Below are positions 47,956-54,440 of a stretch of 64,000 nt of DNA, piece by piece. Position 1 is the stretch's first letter; every line of letters starts with the position of its first letter. The DNA comes from Ligaoa zhengdingensis (GTDB taxonomy: Bacteria > Bacillota > Clostridia > Oscillospirales > Ruminococcaceae): positions 1 to 64,000 of the forward strand of contig NZ_JACRST010000001.1 in assembly GCF_014384885.1 (NCBI RefSeq). Reading direction: 5' to 3'. The notes under the pieces were generated by a model. That model was not told where the DNA came from, ran no database searches, and saw only the letters and a list, made by a program, of their open reading frames with translations. Position numbers and translations under genes: made by a program.

Positions 47956-48129
47956 TTAGTAGTTGGAGTTTTCAGCTTTGTTGGAGTTACGGTTGGAAGT
48001 CTTGTTGGAGGAATTGTTGGTGTTGTTGTTAGTATTGTTATTAGAGGAGTTCTGGTTATTGTTCTGAGAATTCTGACTGTTCGAGTAGTTGCTGTTCTGG
48101 TTTTTCTTATTATCAAAATTTTTAGCCAT
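47956..48129 (-). CDS. Asn/Ser-rich low-complexity small protein
   Basis: A 57-residue protein starting MAKNFDNKKNQNSNYSNSQN; Asn, Ser, Thr, Gln and Lys make up most of it. GAGGTG lies 6 nt before ATG 48129; a GTG three codons earlier is less likely. There is no membrane segment and no cysteine. Composition recalls gamma-type SASP or coat-matrix proteins of spore formers, but no SASP repeat is seen. The function is unknown. Confidence 0.6.
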   Translation of the reverse strand: MAKNFDNKKNQNSNYSNSQNSQNNNQNSSNNNTNNNTNNSSNKTSNRNSNKAENSNY

Positions 48130-48274
48130 TTTTATCACCTCGCTTCACAAATAGTATCTGTTGAGTGTCAGTGCTTTATGCGAGGCAGCATGGAAATTTG
48201 AACTACAAATATTTTGAAATTTTACATTTTAATAGGCGGCAATAAATTTTTACTGGTTGGGCAATGAAAGAAAA

Positions 48275-48316
48275 AAGGATGGAACAAAGCAGAGTTATCC
48301 GCTTTGTTCCATCCTT
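48275..48316. terminator. Terminator of reverse rubrerythrin
   Basis: AAGGATGGAACAAAGC and GCTTTGTTCCATCCTT form a 16-bp perfect stem with a 10-nt loop; the plus-strand A-run before it is the U-run of the minus transcript. Confidence 0.9.
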
Positions 48317-48332
48317 CTATAACGGAGCAATT

Positions 48333-48881
48333 TTATTTGCTAAAATAGCGGGTGAGCAGACCCTGAAAGCCGCAGCCGTGGCGGGCTTCGTCCTTGCACA
48401 TCTCATGTACCGTGTCGTGGATGGCATCCAAGCCGAGCTCCTTTGCGCGAGTAGCCAGCTGTTTTTTACCCTCGCAGGCGCCGTTTTCAGCCGCAACGCG
48501 GAGCTCCAGGTTTTTCTTGGTGTCCGCAAAGACCACTTCACCCAGCAGTTCAGCGAATTTCGCGGCATGTTCGGCCTCTTCGTAAGCGGCCTTTTCGTAG
48601 TACAGACCCACTTCAGGATACCCTTCACGATGGGCCTGGCGCGCCATGGCGAGATACATACCGACTTCGGTGCACTCACCGGTGAAGTTCATTCTCAGAC
48701 CTTCGACGATCTCGGGATCAACGCCGGCTGCCACGCCGATGCGGTGCTCATCCGCCCAACTCATACCGGTGCCGCTTTTCTCTTCAAACTTAGAAGCAGG
48801 AGCGTGGCATTGAGGGCAAGACTCCGGGGGTTCGTTGCCGACATGGACATATCCACAGATGGTGCATACATAAGTTTTCAT
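48333..48881 (-). CDS. Reverse rubrerythrin
   Basis: A 182-residue peroxide-scavenging diiron protein. Unlike classical rubrerythrin, the rubredoxin domain is first (YVCTICGYVHVG ... ESCPQCHAPASKF, Fe bound by four Cys) and the ferritin-like diiron domain second (NFTGECTEVGMYLAMARQAHREG, EKAAYEEAEHAAKFAELL, MCKDEARHGCGF). Clostridial reverse rubrerythrins reduce H2O2/O2 with electrons from NADH oxidoreductases. GGAGG precedes ATG 48881. A strong promoter with a 27-bp inverted repeat at the start site suggests peroxide- or redox-responsive repression. Confidence 0.93.
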   Translation of the reverse strand: MKTYVCTICGYVHVGNEPPESCPQCHAPASKFEEKSGTGMSWADEHRIGVAAGVDPEIVEGLRMNFTGECTEVGMYLAMARQAHREGYPEVGLYYEKAAYEEAEHAAKFAELLGEVVFADTKKNLELRVAAENGACEGKKQLATRAKELGLDAIHDTVHEMCKDEARHGCGFQGLLTRYFSK

Positions 48882-48918
48882 AATTAAATTCCTCCACAAA
48901 TTGAATTTACTTTACCAA

Positions 48919-48945
48919 TAATAATAGGAACTGTTCTTGTTATTA
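48919..48945. promoter_or_regulatory. 27-bp inverted repeat at the rubrerythrin start site
   Basis: Arms of 13 bp (TAATAATAGGAAC and its near-complement, 11 of 13 pairs) around one central base, placed between the -10 box and the RBS. This is operator geometry. It does not match the PerR or Rex consensus closely. Confidence 0.55.
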
Positions 48946-48973
48946 ATATACCATATTAGTACACGAATTGCAA
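48945..48973 (-). promoter_or_regulatory. Promoter of reverse rubrerythrin
   Basis: On the minus strand: TTGCAA (48973-48968), a 17-nt spacer and TATATT (48950-48945). Confidence 0.7.
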
Positions 48974-49105
48974 GAGCTAATTTCAATTTTTTTGATTTTT
49001 TCTTTCAGATTTAAAATAATGATATCGTAAAAAAGCAGTAAAATAAGAGATTCTGGAAAAAATCGTGGAAATATAGTAGAATAATAAGCAGGAAGAGGTG
49101 AGAGG

Positions 49106-50266
49106 ATGGGTACAACCAATAAAATTTATCTCGATCATGCGAGCACTTCCTATCCCAAGGCGCCCGGAGTAGCCCCGCGGATGTGCGAATATTTGGAGCA
49201 GGTAGGCTGTAATGTCAGCCGAGGGGAATATGAAACCGCCTACGACGCAGCTGAGGTGGTGTTTAACGCGCGCGAGCGCTTGGCGCGGCTCTTTAACTTT
49301 CCAGAGCCTCACAATGTGATCTTTACCTCAAATGTCACGACCGCGCTGAACCTGGTCATCAAAGGTGGATTCCATGCGGGGGATCACTTGCTGGTCAGCG
49401 CAATGGAACACAATGCGGTGATGCGCCCGCTCACTCAGATGTTGGAAGCGGGCGTCACATTCGACCGCATTCCTTGCGACGAATCTGGCGAGCTGCAATT
49501 GGAGTGCATCGAGTCCCTGATCCACCCCAACACCCGTGCCGTTGTGATGTTGCATGCCTCCAATGTCAGCGGCACCCTCTATCCTGTCGAGCAGGTGGGG
49601 CGAATCTGTCACAAACATTCCCTGCGGTTTGTGGTGGACAGCGCACAGACTGCAGGTGTTTTTCCCATTGATATGGAGGGCATGTACATCGACGCACTGT
49701 GCTTCACCGGCCACAAAGGGTTGCTTGGTCCACAGGGGATCGGCGGGCTGCTTATCCGCGAGGAGTTCGCGCGGGAAATAACCCCGCTGATCTCTGGCGG
49801 GACCGGCAGTTTTTCCCATCTGGAGACGGTGCCTGAGCTGCTGCCTGACCGCTTTGAGGCGGGCACGCTGAACCTGCCGGGCATCTACGGACTGAACGCG
49901 GCGTTGGAATATTTGGAGCGGATCGGAATCGATTCGATTCGCACCAGGGAGCAGGAGTTGGCTGCCCGTTTTACGGCGGGAATGGAGCGATTGCCGGGCG
50001 TAAGGGTGGTCGGTTCGCATGACGCACATCAAAAGGCGGGTATCGTGTCGCTCGATTTTGGGGGACGAGACAATGCAGAGCTCTCTTTTCTATTAGATAG
50101 CGAATACGGCATCATGACGCGCTGCGGGCTCCACTGCGCACCCAATGCGCACAAAACTTTGGGCACCTATCCCCAAGGGACAGTGCGATTTTCGGTGGGA
50201 TACAGCAACACCGAGGCGGAGATCGACTTTGCGGTGGAAGCCCTGCACAAACTGCTGAAGGATTGA
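49106..50266 (+). CDS. Second class V aminotransferase (cysteine desulfurase / selenocysteine lyase family)
   Basis: A 386-residue PLP enzyme, the same length as the paralogue at 2091-3251 but clearly diverged. It starts IYLDHASTSYPKAPG. The PLP lysine is K204 (FTGHKGLLGPQG) and the reactive cysteine C344 (RCGLHCAPNAHKTLG). GAGGTGAGAGG precedes the ATG. It has no Se/S-carrier gene beside it. A tRNA(Sec)-like degenerate sequence begins 2 nt after its stop codon, which may reflect a former selenium locus. Confidence 0.87.
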   Translation: MGTTNKIYLDHASTSYPKAPGVAPRMCEYLEQVGCNVSRGEYETAYDAAEVVFNARERLARLFNFPEPHNVIFTSNVTTALNLVIKGGFHAGDHLLVSAMEHNAVMRPLTQMLEAGVTFDRIPCDESGELQLECIESLIHPNTRAVVMLHASNVSGTLYPVEQVGRICHKHSLRFVVDSAQTAGVFPIDMEGMYIDALCFTGHKGLLGPQGIGGLLIREEFAREITPLISGGTGSFSHLETVPELLPDRFEAGTLNLPGIYGLNAALEYLERIGIDSIRTREQELAARFTAGMERLPGVRVVGSHDAHQKAGIVSLDFGGRDNAELSFLLDSEYGIMTRCGLHCAPNAHKTLGTYPQGTVRFSVGYSNTEAEIDFAVEALHKLLKD

Positions 50267-50267
50267 G

Positions 50268-50358
50268 TGAGAACGATGGGTGTACCTCACGGCTTTCCAA
50301 ACCGGTGCAGGCCGTACAGAGCGGCATGGGTAGGTTTGATTCCCGCGTACCTTCTCCA
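50268..50358 (+). pseudogene. Degenerate tRNA(Sec)-like sequence
   Basis: The order matches a bacterial selenocysteine tRNA. TGAGAACG (50268-50275) matches 6 of 8 bases of GGAGAAGG, the exact complement of CCTTCTCC (50350-50357). The anticodon region CGGCTTTCCAAACCGGTG resembles the usual CGGTCTTCAAAACCGGTG. A long variable arm follows (GCCG/CGGC), then the T-arm GGTTTGATTCC. The D-arm is shortened, the anticodon stem mispairs, the anticodon would read CCA instead of TCA, and no CCA end is encoded. It therefore looks decayed. The call rests on pattern recognition only. Confidence 0.45.
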
Positions 50359-50670
50359 TTATAAAATTTTTGTCACCTTGCCGAAGATATTTCTTCGGTT
50401 GGTCCATCCGTTGACGTGCCCGTGGTTGTTGCTGATTTGATATTGATTATTCTTGATGGCTGAGATCTTGTGCAGATAAAAGTGGCCGCTCACCTTGACA
50501 AAAACGATATCGTTCTTTTTGAGTACGGTGGCGTCGTTGACCGGCGTAACCTCGCAGACCTGGCCCGATTTTAAAATCGGGGTCATCGATTGGCCGAAGC
50601 CCTGCACCAGGCAGACCAGCCCGGATTGCAGCTTCTGTGCGGTGTAGATATTTTCCTTGTCGAATCCCAA
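50359..50670 (-). CDS. S24/S26-like peptidase-fold protein
   Basis: A 103-residue protein with the signal-peptidase/LexA fold. The candidate catalytic serine is in GFGQSMTPIL (GxSMxP), and VLKKNDIVFVKV is the usual beta-strand pair. The general-base position reads YLHKI, with histidine as in ER-type (S26B/SipW) signal peptidases. No membrane anchor is present, so it is more like the small S24-type proteins of Clostridia than a true signal peptidase. TTG 50670 follows AAGGAGG by 8 nt. It is a single gene and no substrate is evident. Confidence 0.7.
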   Translation of the reverse strand: MGFDKENIYTAQKLQSGLVCLVQGFGQSMTPILKSGQVCEVTPVNDATVLKKNDIVFVKVSGHFYLHKISAIKNNQYQISNNHGHVNGWTNRRNIFGKVTKIL

Positions 50671-51009
50671 CTGATTCGCCTCCTTCTGCCTTTATCCTAT
50701 CAAAAAGCGGTGCAAAAGGCAATGGATGCAAAAAACGTTCTGAGAAACCACGCGCGGAGTATTTGGCAGCGTCATCCGGGTGCTGCTGGCCCCAATTTGG
50801 AGGATGATTGGGTAAAGCGGGGGTATGGCCTGTGTGTCATGCCCCTGTTTTTTCTCTGCGCCTGTTTCTTTGAACGGGTTCTCCGGACATTTCTAGTTGC
50901 ATATAGATAGGGGGACGTTGTATAATAAAGGGGAAATTCTTGACGGTTCATCAGAAAGGTCGGGATACACCCTTTACAAGAAGTCAAAGGGAATAGGGGG
51001 TAACGCGAG
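50671..51009. other. Intergenic region, promoter only
   Basis: About 340 bp without a supported gene. Frames through 50671-50910 have no RBS or family match. The right end holds the PHP-operon promoter and a 5' UTR in which CCCTTT (50969-50974) can pair with AAAGGG (50986-50991). Confidence 0.5.
50897..50926 (+). promoter_or_regulatory. Promoter of the PHP-malic enzyme operon
   Basis: TTGCAT (50897-50902), an 18-nt spacer and a perfect TATAAT (50921-50926). Confidence 0.65.
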
Positions 51010-51843
51010 ATGATAGGCGATTTGCACTGTCACACGAAGCTGTCTGACGGCTCCATGGGGCTGGAGGACGTCATTTATTTTGCCAAGCGCGCAGGATTGG
51101 ATTTTGTATCGATCACCGACCATGATACCATGGCTGGGGTGACGCGTGCGGTTATTTTGGGCAAGCGCTACGGCATCAACGTCATACCGGGCGTGGAGTT
51201 TTCCTGTTGCGATGCCAAGCGCGGACGAAAGGTTCATATGCTCTGTTACTTGCCTCAGAAGCCCGATCGGCTGGAGGGCTTGTGCAATAAGATTCTCGAT
51301 GCGCGCACAAAGGCGGGACAGGAGATGATACGGCGCACTGCGCGGTTTTATCCGATCACCGCGGATTTTGTGTCGCGTTACTATGCGGGGAGCAAGTCGA
51401 TCTATAAGCAGCACATCATGAATGCGCTGATGGATCTCGGTTACACAGACCGCATCTTTGGGCCGATCTTTCAGCAGTTGTTCGACAGCAAACGTGGACT
51501 GGCCTATGTAGGAATTGATTATCCCGATCCGTTTGAGGTCATCGACCTGATCCATCAGGCGGGCGGCCTTGCGGTACTGGCGCACCCTCGCGAATACGAT
51601 TCCTTCGACCTGCTCGATGAGATGCTGGAGCGGGAGGTTCTCGACGGCATCGAAGTTTATCACCCACGCAACACTGCGGAGGATGTGCAGAGGCTGGAGC
51701 AACTGGCCCGGGAGCACCGGGTGCTCAAGTTCGGCGGCACTGATTTTCACGGTTTTTACACCAAGTCGTACAGTCCGCTTGCGACCTGCATCACCCCACA
51801 TGAAACCCTCAACCAGATCTTTCGGCAGAAAAGGGGCGTGTGA
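51010..51843 (+). CDS. PHP-domain phosphoesterase (TrpH/RNase AM-like)
   Basis: A 277-residue PHP-fold metal phosphoesterase. Trinuclear-site motifs: DLHCHTKLSDG, SITDHDTMAG, PGVEFSC, VLAHPREY and FGGTDFHG. Relatives hydrolyse 3',5'-bisphosphonucleotides or trim RNA 5' ends. AGGGGG precedes the ATG. It is first of a four-gene unit with malic enzyme; a functional link is not obvious. Confidence 0.87.
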   Translation: MIGDLHCHTKLSDGSMGLEDVIYFAKRAGLDFVSITDHDTMAGVTRAVILGKRYGINVIPGVEFSCCDAKRGRKVHMLCYLPQKPDRLEGLCNKILDARTKAGQEMIRRTARFYPITADFVSRYYAGSKSIYKQHIMNALMDLGYTDRIFGPIFQQLFDSKRGLAYVGIDYPDPFEVIDLIHQAGGLAVLAHPREYDSFDLLDEMLEREVLDGIEVYHPRNTAEDVQRLEQLAREHRVLKFGGTDFHGFYTKSYSPLATCITPHETLNQIFRQKRGV

Positions 51844-51882
51844 TTCGCCATCGACAAATAAAATAATGGAGCGAAAAAGGCA

Positions 51883-53073
51883 ATGGACATAAAAGAAAAG
51901 GCACTCAAAAAGCATTATGACTGGAATGGGAAAATTGAAGTCATCTCCCGTGCGCCGCTCAGGACGCGCGAGGATCTCTCACTGGCGTATACCCCAGGCG
52001 TCGCGGAACCCTGCCTGGTGATCGCGCAGGACGAAAACAAGGCGTATGAGCTCACCCGCAAAAACAACCTGGTGGCGGTGATCACCGACGGCACGGCGGT
52101 GTTGGGGCTCGGCGATATCGGGCCTTCGGCGGCTATGCCGGTGATGGAGGGCAAATGCGCGCTGTTCAAGGCGTTTGCGGATGTGGACGCGTTTCCCATC
52201 TGTGTGGACAGCAAGGATACTGACACGATCGTGGAGACGATCGCAAATATTTCCAAGAGCTTTGGCGGCATCAATCTGGAAGATATTGCCGCGCCGCGCT
52301 GCTTCGAGATCGAGGCCAAGCTAAAGCAGCGCTGCGACATCCCAGTGTTCCACGACGACCAGCACGGCACTGCAATTGTGGTGGCCGCCGCGCTGATCAA
52401 CGCCCTCAAGGTGACGGGCAAAAAGGCGAGCGAGATCAAGGTGGTGGTCAACGGCGCGGGCGCGGCCGGCATCGCCATTTCTAAGCTGCTGCTTCAGTTG
52501 CAGCTCGGCGAGTTGATCCTATGCGACAAGGAAGGCGCAATCTACGAGGGAGCGCCTTGGCTCAACCCCGCGCAGGCTGAAATGGCGTTGGTGACCAATC
52601 CCGAAAGGAGACAGGGCGCTTTGCAGGAGGTCATCCGCGGTGCGGATGTCTTTGTGGGAGTATCCCGTCCGGGACTGCTCACGGCGGAGATGGTGGCAAG
52701 CATGAACTGTGGGATCGTCTTTGCGATGGCCAACCCCACGCCGGAGATCATGCCGGACGAGGCCAAGCGCGGCGGCGCGGCCGTGGTGGGGACAGGCCGG
52801 TCCGATTTTCCCAACCAGATCAACAATGTGCTCGCCTTCCCTGGCATTTTCAAAGGGGCTCTACAGGTGCGCGCCAGGGACATCACCGAGGGGATGAAGG
52901 TGGCGGCTGCTTACGCCATCGCGGCCATGGTGCCGTCTGAGCAGTTGAATGCGGAGATGATCCTGCCCAACCCGCTCGATCCCAAGGTTGCACAGGGCGT
53001 CGCGGAAGCTGTCGCGCAGCAGGCTGTGCGCGAGGGAATCGCCAGAGTTTCTCAACCCCAGAAAGGATTATAA
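51883..53073 (+). CDS. NAD(P)-dependent malic enzyme
   Basis: A 396-residue short bacterial malic enzyme converting malate to pyruvate and CO2 with NAD(P)H. LSLAYTPGVAEPC and LGLGDIGPSAAMPVMEGKCALF carry the substrate and divalent-metal residues; FHDDQHGTAIVVAAAL and the Rossmann motif VNGAGAAGIAISKLLLQ follow. It lacks the C-terminal phosphotransacetylase-like domain of MaeB. It is followed by the TSCPD gene 3 nt later. Confidence 0.95.
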   Translation: MDIKEKALKKHYDWNGKIEVISRAPLRTREDLSLAYTPGVAEPCLVIAQDENKAYELTRKNNLVAVITDGTAVLGLGDIGPSAAMPVMEGKCALFKAFADVDAFPICVDSKDTDTIVETIANISKSFGGINLEDIAAPRCFEIEAKLKQRCDIPVFHDDQHGTAIVVAAALINALKVTGKKASEIKVVVNGAGAAGIAISKLLLQLQLGELILCDKEGAIYEGAPWLNPAQAEMALVTNPERRQGALQEVIRGADVFVGVSRPGLLTAEMVASMNCGIVFAMANPTPEIMPDEAKRGGAAVVGTGRSDFPNQINNVLAFPGIFKGALQVRARDITEGMKVAAAYAIAAMVPSEQLNAEMILPNPLDPKVAQGVAEAVAQQAVREGIARVSQPQKGL

Positions 53074-53076
53074 TTC

Positions 53077-53331
53077 ATGTTGGTTACATATTATCCCAAG
53101 GATGTTTGCAGCAAATTGATCAAGTTGGATGTGGAGGGCGGCGTCATCCGTTCGGTGGAGTTTTTGGGCGGATGCGCCGGAAATGCAAAGGGAATTTCCG
53201 CATTGGTCAAAGACCGGCCGGTCAACGAGGTGATTGAGACTTTGCGGGGAATCCGTTGCGGATTGAAGCGGACCTCATGCCCCGATCAACTGGCGCTCGC
53301 ATTGAAGGAGATTCAGGACAAAGCGGAATAA
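53077..53331 (+). CDS. TSCPD domain protein (TIGR03905 family)
   Basis: An 84-residue protein with the diagnostic RTSCPDQLALAL near the end and a GGCAGNAKGI loop, as in the C-terminal extension of class II ribonucleotide reductases. Stand-alone members are uncharacterised; the cysteines may bind a metal or act in redox. It is very tightly linked to malic enzyme (3 nt). Confidence 0.88.
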   Translation: MLVTYYPKDVCSKLIKLDVEGGVIRSVEFLGGCAGNAKGISALVKDRPVNEVIETLRGIRCGLKRTSCPDQLALALKEIQDKAE

Positions 53332-53351
53332 AAATAAAAGGGAGTAGGCAG

Positions 53352-53939
53352 GTGTTTGCGGTGTCGGAAGAGAAAAGAGCGTTTGTGGAAGATAGCGATA
53401 TGAAGATTGCGGGCTCCGCGCCCCGTCAGCAGCCCGACGACGGCGAAGTAGCCGCCATGGAGTTTCAGCATCAAAAACAAAACGGCAATATCGAGCGGGC
53501 CTATCGTTTGGGGCAGCGGCTCTCCGATCGATTTTTTGTGATCGATGAGATCCTGGTGAAGTACGCAAGCCCACGGTTATTGGGCAACCCAGTGATTGAA
53601 AGCAATGCTCAGGTGTTGTTTGCCTTTATCGTGGATACTATCCTGGAGCACGGTTGCCCTGATTCGATTATCGCGCAGACGGCGCTCAACTATTTCCATG
53701 AGCAGGTGCGCGAGCGCTCGCCAAGAACCTACGACACCATTGTAGAGAGCGGCGCATTTTCCCTGTATCTGTTGTGCAGCCGGGACGAGCGGATGTCGCG
53801 TTCCTGCATCGGGGACGCGTTTGCGGATAGCTGCGATATGGAGGACGACCCGGATGTGGTCAGGTTGGGGGATCAGCTATACCGGGAATATTTCGATGTT
53901 TGTAAAGAAGAACTGGGGCGGGCAGAGTTTGTCCGATAA
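53352..53939 (+). CDS. Conserved hypothetical protein
   Basis: A 195-residue soluble, mostly helical protein not recognised as any named family. Segments: RAYRLGQRLSDRFFVIDEIL, NAQVLFAFIVDTILEHGCPDSIIAQTALNYFHEQV, DTIVESGAFSLYLLCSRDE, and an acidic C-terminal part. There is no signal or membrane segment. GTG 53352 with GGAGTAG just upstream is the chosen start; GTG 53361 is possible. It ends the PHP-malic enzyme-TSCPD operon, which closes with a strong terminator. Confidence 0.72.
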   Translation: MFAVSEEKRAFVEDSDMKIAGSAPRQQPDDGEVAAMEFQHQKQNGNIERAYRLGQRLSDRFFVIDEILVKYASPRLLGNPVIESNAQVLFAFIVDTILEHGCPDSIIAQTALNYFHEQVRERSPRTYDTIVESGAFSLYLLCSRDERMSRSCIGDAFADSCDMEDDPDVVRLGDQLYREYFDVCKEELGRAEFVR

Positions 53940-53950
53940 AACGAAGGGTA

Positions 53951-53981
53951 AAAACGGAGGGCGTTTGCCCTCCGTTTTTTT
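53951..53981. terminator. Terminator between the hypothetical gene and the Cys-rich gene
   Basis: AAAACGGAGGGC and GCCCTCCGTTTT with a TTT-type loop and an additional U-run; it could serve both convergent genes. Confidence 0.92.
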
Positions 53982-54002
53982 GTTGGCGCTATCCTCTGAC
54001 GA

Positions 54003-54191
54003 TTAGTCGCAGCAGCAGGGCTGAGGACCGCAGCCACAGCCGTTATTGCCGCAGCCGCAACCGTTATTGCCACAACCACAGCCGCAGTTGTTGCCACAGC
54101 CGCCATCGTTGCCACAGCAGCAGCAAAGGATAAGTACCAGGATGATGATCCACCAGCAGCTATTACCGGAACCGAAAAAACAGTTTGACAT
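54003..54191 (-). CDS. Cys/Gly/Asn-rich small protein (17 Cys in 62 residues)
   Basis: MSNCFFGSGNSCWW is followed by a hydrophobic stretch (IIILVLIL), CCCC, and then repeats of GCGCGNN ending PQPCCCD. GGAGG with an ATG 8 nt away supports expression. Similar high-cysteine proteins are annotated in databases as chorion-class-like without evidence of function. Possible roles are metal binding or a disulfide-cross-linked spore or cell-surface component. The tandem DNA repeat is the result of the coding repeats. Confidence 0.7.
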   Translation of the reverse strand: MSNCFFGSGNSCWWIIILVLILCCCCGNDGGCGNNCGCGCGNNGCGCGNNGCGCGPQPCCCD

Positions 54192-54440
54192 AAGAGAAAC
54201 CTCCTAAATTTGATTTCATCACATACTATGCCATGCCCGAAAAAGGTGTTACAGCCAGGATGAAAATGTTGATTTGCCAAACGGATAAACCAGGTAAATA
54301 GGTAAATATTAAAAGAGGAATGCGCGGCATAAAATGGACGGAGGGGATTCCCGGAAGGTGCAGCCATCCGGGAGCGATTTCCCGATCGATCGGCCATCCG
54401 ATGTGCGCATGCAACACGGCGGCGATACAGGGGGAAGAAC

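Noticed and set aside
50268..50358. Functional tRNA-Trp (CCA) or tRNA(Sec)
   Set aside because: Anticodon stem and D-arm pairing are too poor, acceptor pairs 1 and 7 mismatch, and no CCA is encoded. It was kept only as a degenerate element.
50359..50670. Prophage repressor (LexA/CI-like S24) as sign of a prophage
   Set aside because: It has no HTH domain and no phage neighbours. It is a small S24/S26-like protein on its own.
50671..50910. Plus-strand frame of about 100 codons (50590-50910)
   Set aside because: It begins antisense to the S26-like gene, lacks an RBS and has no recognisable features.
54003..54191. CRISPR or satellite repeat
   Set aside because: The short tandem repeats encode GCGCGNN and there are no equal-length spacers. 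The Asn-codon repeats at 47956-48129 were rejected likewise.
54192..54440. CIRCE or CtsR operator before clpC
   Set aside because: No matching inverted repeat or heptad repeat was found.
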